Notes: generated by a model not told the origin, from the sequence alone. A stretch of DNA of 64,000 bases from Bryobacterales bacterium (GCA_019261985.1 JAFAQY010000102.1:51874-115873); one strand, 5' to 3'. Shown: positions 17,153 to 26,247, counted from the stretch's first letter. Program-made: numbers and translations.

Positions 17153-17571
17153 TCTCATTCCTCCTTTTCGGACGCGGGTGGTCTTGATAAACTGCTCGGC
17201 ACCGGAGTGCAAGTTTGCGCCCTTGCTCGTTTCGCCATGTCACGCCGAGAGATCGCTGATGCGCGGCAACAAGTTAGCGGCCGCTAGATTTTCTTGCACG
17301 TCGAAGCGGATGCCTTCAGACGCTCTCGCCCGGTAGGAATTGCCGACCTACATTCACCCTGATGACGAAAGCTGGATGCATGAAACGATGAACTCGCGCG
17401 TTGCCCCGAATCGCCTCGGCCCGTCTGCATTCCGCGCCATAAGGCCGCGCTGTAACTCCGCACTCCCTCCTGATCGTCTTATTTGAACCAGCGCGGCTCA
17501 GCGGTGATACACTCTACGGTGGCTCGTCTGGTATGCTGCTGACGCTGAAGACCAATTGTGGAGGCTCGTGA
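17153..17571. other. Gene-free divergent gap
   Basis: About 420 bp between the PEP-CTERM gene and the DUF6152-like gene of module B. I see no convincing gene on either strand, no palindromic element and no clear promoter. It should hold the promoters of both flanking transcription units. Confidence 0.5.
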
Positions 17572-17979
17572 ATGTTAAAGAAGACTCTAGGCTGTGTGGC
17601 CTTGTTAAGCGTGTGGTTAATCGCGGCCGGCTCGCTGCTGGCTCATCATTCCCTCGCCGGCGTGTACGACATGAAAGCGGAAAAAGAGCTATCCGGAACC
17701 GTGGATAAGGTTCAGTTCACGAATCCCCACGGGTCGCTTTCGGTCAACGTGAAAGATCAAGATGGCAAGGAAACGACATGGGTGCTGACGCTCGGCTCCG
17801 CCACCGCTCTCGCGCAGAGGGGTGTCGGTAAAATCGGACCGAATGCGCTCCACCAAGGGGATAGCGTTACCGTAAAATTCATCCCTGCGAAGAACGGCAG
17901 TCCGTTAGGATTTCTTAAGGCCGTGAAGTATGCCGACGGCCACGAGATCGTGGTGTCCGGTGGTAACCCCAACGACTAG
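17572..17979 (+). CDS. DUF6152-like exported protein (module B)
   Basis: A 135-aa exported protein, paralogue of the gene at 12630. The signal peptide ends at LLA, followed by HHSLAGVYD (compare HHSFAMYD), then KELSGTVDKVQFTNPHGSL and a compact beta domain. The conserved NPH motif of the family is present. GGAGG precedes the ATG. It lies 10 bp upstream of the 614-aa secreted protein, while in module A the order of these two genes is reversed. Confidence 0.85.
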   Translation: MLKKTLGCVALLSVWLIAAGSLLAHHSLAGVYDMKAEKELSGTVDKVQFTNPHGSLSVNVKDQDGKETTWVLTLGSATALAQRGVGKIGPNALHQGDSVTVKFIPAKNGSPLGFLKAVKYADGHEIVVSGGNPND

Positions 17980-17989
17980 GAGGACCGGC

Positions 17990-19831
17990 ATGAGCTTCCG
18001 AAAAATCATTTGCACACGTGTCGCTATCGCGGCCGTTTTATCGGTGGCCTTGATGCCGGCGGCCAGTGCGCAGGCTCCGGCGCAGGGGCAGGGTCGGGCC
18101 GGAGGACAGGCGGGAGGCGGCGGGGGAGGACGTGGCCGAGGCGCCGCTGCGCCGCTGTACACCCCTGCACCCGGTGCGAAGGATCTGAAAGCAGTCCTTT
18201 TCAACTGGGCCTGGTATATGGGCATGCTCCGAAGTAGCGAGGAGCGAGACCTGATCATGACGCTCGAATACGAGGGCAAGGGCGCCATTCAAGCGGACGG
18301 CCAGCCCTGCAACGTAACGAAGTATCGAACCAGCATCAGCTATCAGATGTCGGGCGAGCGGATTCAGTACACGGGCACTCGGCCCAATGGCCAGTCGTGC
18401 TCCAATGTCGAAGTCCTCAGCGGAGCGTATGCCTGGAACGAAGACATTCCCGGCGCGGAACTTGTCCCCGGTAAGGGCAAGGCGACGCCGATGCCCGCAA
18501 CTGTAGAGGAACGCATGATTCGCCTGTGGGCAGGTCCGCAGGGTGCATTCAAGGGCGCGATGGCGGGGATAAGCGACCCACCGGAAATGGCGCCCAGGCC
18601 GCAACGGGTACCTGCCGACGTCTCGATGGCCGGGAAAACCTCCGTCGCGTGGGAAGGCAATAAGCCTGTCGTGACGTTCCCGATTCCGGGCGTTCCCAAT
18701 GCGATCGCGGCCGCGACGCTCGACGCGAAGTTCATGCCCGAACGCGTCGTGGTGAAAAATGGAGCCAACACTTACGAGTTCACCTACAGCAATTACAAGG
18801 ACTGGAACAATCCCCTGAATCCTGCCGAAGCGTTTTACGCAGGCAGGATGATCGAGAAAAAGAACGGCGCCGTGGTTCGGGATATTACGACGACGCTGAC
18901 GGAAGTGGGACAGATGTATGTCGTAATGCCGGTTCCGGCCAGCGTTAAGGCGGCGATCAAGCCAACGAATCAGCCTCCCAACTGGACTCTGAACGTCGAC
19001 GCACGTCCCGCACCCGCGACGCAGACTGCAGCCGCAGTAACCCCGCGCCTGCCCGACGGACATCCGGATATGACAGGGAACTGGGGTGGCCCGCCCCTTG
19101 CAATTACGGGTGGTGGGAACCGCCGATGTAGTCCAACGCAGACGCCGGATGGCGGAATCAACCCCGGGACCGGCTGTAAAATCCCGATGGACAACTTCTG
19201 GGTGGATTATGAATACATCTCGCCCTCGCGGTTCGGCTTAACGGGCTCCGAGGCGGTATTGAAGCCGAGTCATCCCATTTACAAACCCGAGTTGTGGGAC
19301 AAGATTCAGGAACTCGATCAGTGGACGAACAAGTACGATCCAATCATGACCTGTCAACCGATGGGAATGCCGCGGGAGGGTACACCGTCGCGCATTATCC
19401 AGTCTGCGACCGACATCGTCTTTTTCTATACAACAAGCGATTACGGCGGGGGAAATATCGAATTCCGCGACATCCCGACCGATGGCCGAGCGCGCCCCAA
19501 CACCGTCGAAGCCTATTACATGGGGCTTTCGATCGGTAAATGGGAAGGCGACACGCTGGTGATCGACTCGACCAATTTCGTCGATACCACCTGGTTCGGA
19601 CGCGGGGGCCTGCTCCATTCCGCCGACATGCACATTATTGAGAAGCTGACGCGGAAGGGCGATCAAATTCTTTACCAGGAGACCGTGGAGGACCCGGACG
19701 ACCTCGTCGAGCCATGGGTGATGCCGGACAAGATTCTGCAGTTGCGCACTGGCGCGCCACAAATAATCCATGAGCGCGCCAATTGCGAAGTGTATGAGAC
19801 GGGGGACTTTTCCACCCAACTTCGCCACTAG
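17990..19831 (+). CDS. Large secreted protein of module B
   Basis: A 613-aa exported protein. A signal peptide (residues 1-26) is followed by a Gly/Arg-rich linker. The N-terminal half (to about 350) is a beta-rich domain with VTFPIPGVPNAI. The C-terminal half begins near LPDGHPDMTGNWGG and carries IGKWEGDTLVIDSTNF, the motif shared with the module A protein. GAGGA lies 8 nt before the ATG. Function unknown; it probably works in the periplasm with the neighbouring DUF6152 and DUF6644-like proteins. Confidence 0.86.
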   Translation: MSFRKIICTRVAIAAVLSVALMPAASAQAPAQGQGRAGGQAGGGGGGRGRGAAAPLYTPAPGAKDLKAVLFNWAWYMGMLRSSEERDLIMTLEYEGKGAIQADGQPCNVTKYRTSISYQMSGERIQYTGTRPNGQSCSNVEVLSGAYAWNEDIPGAELVPGKGKATPMPATVEERMIRLWAGPQGAFKGAMAGISDPPEMAPRPQRVPADVSMAGKTSVAWEGNKPVVTFPIPGVPNAIAAATLDAKFMPERVVVKNGANTYEFTYSNYKDWNNPLNPAEAFYAGRMIEKKNGAVVRDITTTLTEVGQMYVVMPVPASVKAAIKPTNQPPNWTLNVDARPAPATQTAAAVTPRLPDGHPDMTGNWGGPPLAITGGGNRRCSPTQTPDGGINPGTGCKIPMDNFWVDYEYISPSRFGLTGSEAVLKPSHPIYKPELWDKIQELDQWTNKYDPIMTCQPMGMPREGTPSRIIQSATDIVFFYTTSDYGGGNIEFRDIPTDGRARPNTVEAYYMGLSIGKWEGDTLVIDSTNFVDTTWFGRGGLLHSADMHIIEKLTRKGDQILYQETVEDPDDLVEPWVMPDKILQLRTGAPQIIHERANCEVYETGDFSTQLRH

Positions 19832-19890
19832 CAGTTGTGGGGCGGCTTCTATTGTTAAGGTTCTAGTTGTCGGGCGGCTTCAGTTGTGGC

Positions 19891-19924
19891 GCAGGCTTGA
19901 GCCTGCGGCGGACTTTAGTCCGCC
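19891..19924. repeat. Composite palindromic repeat
   Basis: GCAGGCT-TG-AGCCTGC (19891-19906) followed by GGCGGACT-TT-AGTCCGCC (19907-19924), between the 613-aa protein gene and the next membrane gene. The preceding 40 bp hold degenerate copies (GGCGGCTTC). Confidence 0.75.
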
Positions 19925-19957
19925 TCCCCCCCGTCGTAACCCTGCCCCACACTCGTT

Positions 19958-20896
19958 ATGAATTGGACACATGTTCATCTCTTACTGAATCATTTCCCGA
20001 CCATCGGCATGATCGTCGGACTGAGCGTGTTCTTCTCGGCGGTCGTAACCAAAAGCGACGATCTGAAGCGCACCAGCCTGGGAATCTTCTTCTTTATCGC
20101 CTTGTTGTCGATTCCGACGTTTGTCACCGGGACCGCCGCGGAGTTGGCATTGCAGAAAACGCCGCAAGTGTCCGTAACCAGGATTCAGCTGCATGAAACC
20201 GCGGCTTTCGAAGCGCTCGGGGTTATGGAACTCACCGGCGCCTTAGCGTGGTTGGGATTGTGGCAGTACCGTCGAGTATCGCGCTTACCGCGCGGAACGC
20301 TCGCGGCTGTCCTTGTGACCGGGCTCCTGACTTTCGGTATGATGACGCGGGCCGCGAACATCGGCGGCGAGATCCGTCATCCGGAAATTCGCGAGAATCC
20401 AGGCGCGGCCGAGCCGGACAGCGCAGACCCGCCGCTGGCGAGAGTCATCGGAGACGCCATGGTGAACCTCGCTTGGGGATGGCCCGCCAGCGAGACGGTT
20501 CATTTCATCGGGCTTTCGCTGCTATTCGGCGTCGTGCTGCTGGTTGATCTGCGAATGCTGGGCTTCATGAAGGGAATCCCGTATTCGGCCCTGCACCGCC
20601 TGTTGCCATGGGGAATGTTAGGGTTCGGTATCAACGTGCTGACGGGGATGCTGTTTTTCATCGGCGCTCCGCCGGACTTCTATGTCACCAACGCGACCTT
20701 CTTCTGGAAGTTGGGGTTAATATTAGTTGCTGGAGCGAACGCCCTGTACTTCACCGTATTCGACCAGCCCTGGACGTTGGGAGCCGATGACATGCCACCG
20801 GTTGCGGCGAAAGTCGCGGCGGCCTCTGGAATCTTCCTTTGGTTGGGCGTAATCTTCTGCGGTCAAATGCTGCCGTTTCTCGGACACTCATTCTAA
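19958..20896 (+). CDS. Fused DUF2231-like and DUF6644-like membrane protein (module B)
   Basis: A 312-aa membrane protein with about eight helices. The N-terminal half (NWTHVHLLLNHFPTIGMIVG, then LHETAAFEALG) looks like a DUF2231-type domain with membrane histidines. The C-terminal half repeats the DUF6644-like pattern: SETVHFIGLSLLFG with VDLRMLGF, LTGMLFFIG, FWKLGLILVAGANALYF. Several in-membrane histidines suggest heme or copper binding (inferred). Its stop overlaps the next start (TAATG). Confidence 0.82.
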   Translation: MNWTHVHLLLNHFPTIGMIVGLSVFFSAVVTKSDDLKRTSLGIFFFIALLSIPTFVTGTAAELALQKTPQVSVTRIQLHETAAFEALGVMELTGALAWLGLWQYRRVSRLPRGTLAAVLVTGLLTFGMMTRAANIGGEIRHPEIRENPGAAEPDSADPPLARVIGDAMVNLAWGWPASETVHFIGLSLLFGVVLLVDLRMLGFMKGIPYSALHRLLPWGMLGFGINVLTGMLFFIGAPPDFYVTNATFFWKLGLILVAGANALYFTVFDQPWTLGADDMPPVAAKVAAASGIFLWLGVIFCGQMLPFLGHSF

Positions 20897-21033
20897 TGTT
20901 CGTGCTGATCGACACAGTAATCGTGAGCCTCCTGGCGATTGGCGCAACCGTGCTATTGGGACTTCTGGGATATCTCATCGAGAAGACTGACGAGTCGGCG
21001 GAGCGCAACGCAGTGGAGGGTCAGCGCCGGTGA
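20896..21033 (+). CDS. Single-helix small protein of module B
   Basis: A 45-aa protein with one membrane helix (IVSLLAIGATVLLGLLGYLI) and a charged C-terminal tail. The start overlaps the previous stop as TAATG and the next gene follows 13 bp later, so it is firmly inside the operon. Size and position resemble small subunits of membrane complexes. Confidence 0.65.
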   Translation: MFVLIDTVIVSLLAIGATVLLGLLGYLIEKTDESAERNAVEGQRR

Positions 21034-21046
21034 GGAAACAGAAGCG

Positions 21047-21517
21047 ATGAATTTCTTAGACACGATTGAGAATCTCGGCTTCAGCACATGGGTGCGGGAA
21101 TCCCCCTCCAAGTTCGCGTATCCCACGGTCCTGTTGATGCATGTCATCGGCATGGGCGTAGTGGCGGGCCTTAGCGCCGTCATCAGTCTCCGGTTCCTGG
21201 GAGTTTCGCCGAAGACGCCGGTGCAGCCGCTCGAACGGTTGTACCCGCTGATGTGGATTGGATTCTGGGTGAACGCGGCGACCGGTACCGCTTTGCTAAT
21301 GGCGAGCGCGACCAAACGAATGGTCGATCCCACGTTCTACATCAAGATGGTTTTCATCTTCGCCGGCGTCGCCGTGCTCCAGTTCACCCGGAATAAAGTC
21401 TTCCGGAATCTGGGTCCCCACGGCGAGCTTCCCGACAACGCCAAGACCCTGGCCTGGGCGGCCCTGATCTGCTGGTTGGGAGCGGTCACGGCTGGACGGC
21501 TGCTGGCGTATATCTAA
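21047..21517 (+). CDS. DUF6644-like multi-helix membrane protein (module B)
   Basis: A 156-aa membrane protein, fourth member of the local paralogue set: PTVLLMHVIGMGVVAG with LRFLG, NAATGTALL, FYIKMVFIFAGVAVLQF and AGRLLAY. The ATG has a GAGGAAACAGAAG purine stretch upstream. It ends module B. The conserved His and Lys-Met positions are the same as in module A. Confidence 0.82.
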   Translation: MNFLDTIENLGFSTWVRESPSKFAYPTVLLMHVIGMGVVAGLSAVISLRFLGVSPKTPVQPLERLYPLMWIGFWVNAATGTALLMASATKRMVDPTFYIKMVFIFAGVAVLQFTRNKVFRNLGPHGELPDNAKTLAWAALICWLGAVTAGRLLAYI

Positions 21518-21618
21518 CAAGCGTGGCTGTTGGAGATCGCCTTGAAGCCAACTCACGTTTACGTTGGCGGCAACACGTGGATCAAGCTCGGTCATCCGGT
21601 GGTAGACCTCAGACAGAC

Positions 21619-21702
21619 ATGGCGCGACAATTCAAAATCGTCGTGGAGCAGCATTCGGACGATTATGTCGCCTACGCGCTCGGGTCGACTATCCCGGCCT
21701 GA
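21619..21702 (+). pseudogene. Truncated HicB-like antitoxin
   Basis: A 27-aa frame, [20 protein letters not shown], matches the N-terminal strand pair of HicB antitoxins and then stops, so most of the partial RNase H fold and any DNA-binding part are missing. The TGA overlaps the ATG of the hicA relic (TGATG), the expected coupling of such a pair. Confidence 0.55.
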
Positions 21703-21920
21703 TGGGCAAGTTTCCGGTAGATGCTCCCAGGGCCCGCGTGCTCGCCGCATTTCAGGCGATCGGATTCGAGTTGGTGCGTGAGGCTGAGCATATTGCAATG
21801 CGCCGTTCGCGCCCGCAAGGCGGTTCTGATTTCCTAATTCCGAACTATCCGGCGATCAAGGCCTAGAGACTGCGGACAATTCTCGCACAGGCTGGTATTC
21901 CAAGACAGACTTCTGCGTGC
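21702..21920 (+). pseudogene. HicA-like toxin broken by an amber codon
   Basis: The frame reads [20 protein letters not shown], then [12 protein letters not shown], the HicA double-stranded-RNA-binding fold with the catalytic histidine. After [11 protein letters not shown] a TAG (21864-21866) interrupts it, and the same frame continues as RLRTILAQAGIPR, the normal HicA C-terminus. A single change (TCG to TAG) would explain the break. The exact 3' end is uncertain. The rest of the gap to 22150 shows nothing I recognise. Confidence 0.6.
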
Positions 21921-22150
21921 ATACGGGCGCGCTTGACACTGGACCGACGGCCCGTACGCATTACCCAAGCGTTGGAGGACTAATCTGCTCGGGCATTGGT
22001 TTTTCGGAGCAGCGGCAGCAGATCGACTATTTAGACGAGCTTGTCGAAACGACCGCTCAATCGGCAACATCATAAAAACGAATCGCCCGCCGGTCGCCAT
22101 CTGCCTGCCATAGGCGCGCGACCAAAGCCCAAAGGAGGGGTAATCCACGT

Positions 22151-23158
22151 ATGAATAGCAAGACTGTAGTTGCGATCCTCGAAGACAGCATGGCAGCACA
22201 GAACGTTGCGCGAGACCTCGCGAACTTAGGAGTGCCGCAGCAGGATATCCACATCAGCGATCGGTTGCCGCAGAGCCCGGCCAAAACGCCGGAAGAGCAT
22301 CGACGGGGATTCGTCGCTTGGCTCGAACAGCTGTTTAGCGGCGAAAGCCCTGATTCCACCACAGACTACCAAGCGGCGCTCAAGAGCGGCAAAGCCGTGG
22401 TCGCGGTAGACACAGATGACGCGCACGAAGATGATGTTATAGACGTTTTGGAGAATCATGGCGCCACTCACGTTCACGATGAAGAGCCGTCAAGTGCCAA
22501 GCAGCAAGATATTAAACAGCAGGAAGGCACTTCGACACAATCGATTCCGGTAATCGAAGAACAGGTCAGTATCGGGAAGAAAACCGTAGTCCGCGGGGGC
22601 GTACGCGTCTACAGCCATGTGGTCGAGCAACCTGTGGAACAGCAGGTCCATTTGCGAGACGAGAAGGTGCGGATCGAACGCCGACCGGCCAATCGCCCGA
22701 TAAGCGAGCTCCCACAGGAACAGGTGCCGGAAAAAACGATCGAGATCATAGAAACCACTGAAGAGCCGGTCGTAACGAAGCAGCGGCGCGTGGTGGAAGA
22801 AGTGGTGATCACGAAAGAATCCACCGAGCGTACAGAGCCGGTGCGGGAGACTGCGCGCCGGACTGAAGTTAAAGTTGAGCCGCTAGGCGCCAGTTCTTCC
22901 TCTATCCCCAGTGAGTGTCAGACCGACTTCCAGAACAATTATCGCGAGCAGTATGCATCGGCAGGGGGTGTCTTTAGCGACTACTTGCCGGCTTACGAGT
23001 ACGGCTACCGGATGGGAACGGACAATCGCGGGAAGGATTTTCCAGCGATAGAAGAGCGGCTCAGAACCGACTACCTGAAGAATCATCCCCAGAGTGTTTG
23101 GGACAAGGTGCGGGGCGCAATGCGCTACGGTTACGAACGGGCGACGGGAAAGCGCTAA
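22151..23158 (+). CDS. DUF2382 (YsnF/AvaK-like) stress-associated protein
   Basis: A 335-aa soluble, highly charged protein. The N-terminal 110 residues form a flavinator-type or general-stress alpha/beta domain (VVAILEDSMAAQNVARDLANLG). The DUF2382 domain is at about 135-225 (IPVIEEQVSIGKKTVVRGGV, then EEPVVTKQRRVVEEVVITKE). The C-terminal 80 residues (YEYGYRMGTDNRGKDF) form a separate conserved helical unit. Such proteins respond to desiccation or oxidative stress in other bacteria; the molecular role is unknown. GGAGG lies 12 nt before the ATG. Confidence 0.88.
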   Translation: MNSKTVVAILEDSMAAQNVARDLANLGVPQQDIHISDRLPQSPAKTPEEHRRGFVAWLEQLFSGESPDSTTDYQAALKSGKAVVAVDTDDAHEDDVIDVLENHGATHVHDEEPSSAKQQDIKQQEGTSTQSIPVIEEQVSIGKKTVVRGGVRVYSHVVEQPVEQQVHLRDEKVRIERRPANRPISELPQEQVPEKTIEIIETTEEPVVTKQRRVVEEVVITKESTERTEPVRETARRTEVKVEPLGASSSSIPSECQTDFQNNYREQYASAGGVFSDYLPAYEYGYRMGTDNRGKDFPAIEERLRTDYLKNHPQSVWDKVRGAMRYGYERATGKR

Positions 23159-23461
23159 CCCCGCTGCGGGCTCCGCCTCAACGATTCTGATCAGTACACT
23201 GCGTCGGCCAGGCGGCGCTACCCGTTGGGCGATAAATACTCTCGCGGTGTAGAGCTTCGCCGGGGAAAGGCTTCTTTTGTAAGGGAAGTGTCCGGCCCAC
23301 TTAGGGCGGGCGTCTGCGCACTGGCCTTGTGTGATCTCTACCCGCATAGAACTTCTCGCAATCGACAGCGGCTCCAGCAGTCGTTGAACGTCACGGGTGC
23401 GGCAAGCCTTTTATTCCGCGTTAAGGGTGTGAGCGCCAATGCTGCAGACGGCGCAAGCTCA

Positions 23462-23600
23462 AATAGACGCGCATTTACCAAATCCCGAAAGAGCGCCCGG
23501 AAACCTCTCCTGTTCTAAACGCCGATCGTGGGTCAGGACATCCGTCAAGCCTTCGTCGGCTCGCAAGGCGCGAAATTGCGGCGTCTGTAGGTGGTAACCT
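23462..23600 (-). pseudogene. C-terminal relic of a PIN-domain toxin
   Basis: One reading frame gives RALRADEGLTDVLTHDRRLE then QERFPGAL, resembling the last strand and helix of VapC-type PIN toxins (pattern LTDVLTxDxHFEQAGF). Nothing upstream on this strand restores the PIN active-site aspartates, so only a fragment remains. The remaining gap (23159-23737) shows no other gene. Confidence 0.35.
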
Positions 23601-23737
23601 GTTCGGTGGCTCGTCAGGCAGCCACCATGTCCGCGGAAAGGACTGCGTCCCCTGATCACCTTGTAATTCTTAGTTGGTTCGATGAACTCTTTTCTGCCCG
23701 AGCGAGCGGACACCGGGCGCCATGAAAGGAGCTCATT

Positions 23738-25639
23738 GTGACTAAAACCCCCCCGACTCGCGTAATGCGCGAACATCCGGATCTCGATCAGTTAAAGCGT
23801 CAGGCAAAGGAACTCCTTGAGGCATTCCTTGCCGGCGATACGAATGCCTGCCTGCAAGTCGCGGCACACTTCCGTGATCCGAACCCAGCTACGTTTGCGC
23901 TGCACGACGCTCAGCTTGTGCTCGCGCGTGCTTATGGCTTCCAGCGTTGGCCCAAACTCAAAGCATATGTGGATGGCGTGACCGCGGCAAGTTTCACCGC
24001 CGCCGTGCGTGCAGGCGATCTGCAGCGCGTACGCAAAGCGCTGAGGCTCCGACCGGAGCTTGCAAGGATGAAACTCTCGGCGTATGACGAACGGGCTCTG
24101 CATCACGCGGTGGCTGAGCGCCGGCCGGAGATGGTGCGCCTGTTGCTCGAATTTGGCGCGGATCCTTACGCGGGCATGCACATCGAAGCGCCTTCCGGGA
24201 ACTATCCGAGCGCATTCGATCTCGCCGCCGAGCGGGGCTACACCGAGATCGTCGGGCTGTTCAAGGAAAAAGCCCGGCATGCGGTCGCAACCTCCATGGA
24301 CCCTCGACCGGCCGTCCCGCCGGAGATGAGGGACGCGCTCCACCGGCGCGATGAAGACGCGATCATCGCGGTGCTGGCATCGCGTCCCGAGTTGGTTCAT
24401 CACCGCGGGACCGACGGCATCACGGCGCTACACTACGCGTCGGCGTTGCTGCTGCCACGCGTGGCCGAGTGGCTGTTCGAACGCAACGCGGACATCGGTG
24501 CGCTCGACAAGAACGGCAGAACGCCTCTCGACCTCGCGGGCGGAAGAAGCTCGAACAAGTTCGGCAAGCCCGATGCGCGGGAATTAGCGATGTCGGAGCT
24601 TTTGCTCGCCCGCGGCGCACAGCCGACCGCGCGCTGGGCCGTCATGACGGGAAACGCGGAGTGGCTACGAACCCGGCACGCCGAGGGCGCGCTCGGCGAT
24701 CCGCGCTATGGCGGCGAGGGCTTGCTCTCGACCGCCGTGCGCTATCACCAGGCCGGCATTTTAACGTTGTTGCTGGACCTGGGCTTCGATCCGGACGCGC
24801 GCGCGCGCTTGGATCTGGAACCGGCGCAGGACTCCTGGGGGCAGCCGCTCCAGTATTGTGTACGCTCCGGCCAGATCGGCATGGCGAGGGTTCTGCTGGC
24901 GCGCGGCGCGGATCCCAACGGCCACATTTATGCCGCGGGCACACCGATGCTCGATGCCTATAACAGTAAAGATCCGGCCATGATCGAACTGCTCGAGCGC
25001 TACGGCGGCTACCTGGATGCGGATCTGGTCGGCCATGCGGGCCTGGTGGATAAGGCGCGGCAAATGCTCGACGACGAAGCCGCAGGCCGGCTCCATCCGC
25101 AGGCGATCCCCTATATGAGCGAGGCCAGGCCGATCGCGGAAATACTCATCGGCGACGGCCTCGGGAATATGGAGATGCTGCAACTGGCGCTTCCGCGTAT
25201 CAATCGCCCACGCGGCGATCCATGGTGGGCCTCGAGACTGCGCCGGGCTTGGGGAGAATTCGACGTCGCGGTACTGCGCATGTTGCTCAAACACTGCGAT
25301 ATCGCAATCTGCGCGCCCACGGAGCTGCATGAAATCGCCGGCAACTGGCCGCGAAGCGGAAAGTACAATCCCGTGGACCGGCTCGCGAAAGCTACCGCCA
25401 TGCTGGACGCAGGCTCGCGGCTCGACGTCCGCGACGAGTGGTTCAAGAGCACGCCGCTTGGCTGGGCGTGCCGCTATGGCCGCGTGGAGTTGGTGAAGCT
25501 TTATCTGGATCGCGGCGCCGACCCGGTAGAAGCCGATGCCGAGCCGTGGGCCACGCCGCTCGCATGGGCCGAGAAATTGAAGCACGCAGAGGTGCTCGCC
25601 TTGTTGCGCGATCGCCGGCATAGAACCACGGAGGAGTAG
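23738..25639 (+). CDS. Ankyrin-repeat protein
   Basis: A 633-aa soluble protein without signal peptide. Ankyrin-type repeats run through most of it: ALHHAVAERRPEMVRLLLEF, LHYASALLLPRVAEWLFERN, TPLGWACRYGRVELVKLYLD. The first 75 residues (DLDQLKRQAKELLEAFLAGD) match an N-terminal region often seen in bacterial ankyrin proteins. It is a protein-binding scaffold; the partner is unknown. GTG start with AAAGGAG 8 nt upstream. Confidence 0.9.
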   Translation: MTKTPPTRVMREHPDLDQLKRQAKELLEAFLAGDTNACLQVAAHFRDPNPATFALHDAQLVLARAYGFQRWPKLKAYVDGVTAASFTAAVRAGDLQRVRKALRLRPELARMKLSAYDERALHHAVAERRPEMVRLLLEFGADPYAGMHIEAPSGNYPSAFDLAAERGYTEIVGLFKEKARHAVATSMDPRPAVPPEMRDALHRRDEDAIIAVLASRPELVHHRGTDGITALHYASALLLPRVAEWLFERNADIGALDKNGRTPLDLAGGRSSNKFGKPDARELAMSELLLARGAQPTARWAVMTGNAEWLRTRHAEGALGDPRYGGEGLLSTAVRYHQAGILTLLLDLGFDPDARARLDLEPAQDSWGQPLQYCVRSGQIGMARVLLARGADPNGHIYAAGTPMLDAYNSKDPAMIELLERYGGYLDADLVGHAGLVDKARQMLDDEAAGRLHPQAIPYMSEARPIAEILIGDGLGNMEMLQLALPRINRPRGDPWWASRLRRAWGEFDVAVLRMLLKHCDIAICAPTELHEIAGNWPRSGKYNPVDRLAKATAMLDAGSRLDVRDEWFKSTPLGWACRYGRVELVKLYLDRGADPVEADAEPWATPLAWAEKLKHAEVLALLRDRRHRTTEE

Positions 25640-25644
25640 GAAAC

Positions 25645-25980
25645 CTGAGTGCTCACGGTTTGCTTCGATTCTTACGCATCGAATCACCGCGCCTGTCCAC
25701 GCGATAGGCATCGGAGACCAGCCGGTCGAGGATGCCGCTCGGTCAGCATCGGATCGCCGATCTACTCATGCCAGTTCGGGCGTCACGAAGTAAGGATCGA
25801 ATGTCACAGAAATCGCCGCGCTCAGGCTCACTCAAAGATGCCCCTCGCATGATCGTCGATCACCGCACGTCGATGCGGCTCGGACTGGGCGCGATTGCAC
25901 AGGGCCGAGTAACGGTTCGCGGCAAGCCTGCTACGCCAGAGCGCACCCGACGAAGCTTTTGCCCACATTCAGGAAGCTAA
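25645..25980 (-). mobile_element. Degenerate IS21-type istB relic
   Basis: Minus-strand frames match the IstB ATPase helper of IS21 elements. Near 25980-25900 NVGKSFVGCALA (Walker A region) is followed by TAG, then QACR and, after a frame change, RYSALCNRAQ. Near 25780-25647 come WHE, TAG, IGDPMLTE, a frame change, and ILDRLVSDAYRVDRRGDSM to the natural stop. The middle is deleted. At least two nonsense codons and two frameshifts show a long-dead copy. No istA or terminal inverted repeat was found. Confidence 0.6.
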
Positions 25981-26247
25981 TTGGTTTCCTGTGCCTATCC
26001 TGCTATCGAGCAGCGAAGTGTTGGTCCGGCGGAATTCGTCGATCTGTTCACGCTCGATCCGGATCTCATCCTGGATCTCCTCACGATAGTCATAATAGTA
26101 AGCCAAGGCGGCATGGACGTCGGCAAGAGTGATAGAGGGTAGCCGGGAAACGATCTCGTCAGGAGTAAGGCCCTGGTGTTCGTGCAAGATAACGATATCG
26201 AGCACCCGCACCCGGTGACCCGCGATGCAGGCCCGGCCCCCGCACAC
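25969..26247 (-). CDS. DUF433-family protein, probable orphan antitoxin
   Basis: A 92-aa protein with the DUF433 pattern: CGGRACIAGHRVRV, then EIVSRLPSITLADVHAALAY and a charged tail. DUF433 proteins have a helix-turn-helix fold and are often antitoxins paired with a downstream PIN-like (DUF5615) gene. Here the downstream side is occupied by the istB relic, so the partner is missing. The only start is GTG at 26247, inside the normal N-terminus (TKTPG precedes it after a TAG), so the first 15 or so residues may be lost. Confidence 0.7.
   Translation of the reverse strand: MCGGRACIAGHRVRVLDIVILHEHQGLTPDEIVSRLPSITLADVHAALAYYYDYREEIQDEIRIEREQIDEFRRTNTSLLDSRIGTGNQLAS

Noticed and set aside
17505..23612. 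CGGTGGCTCGTC shared between two intergenic sites
   Set aside because: Only 12 bases match, with no conserved flanks; expected by chance at this GC content.
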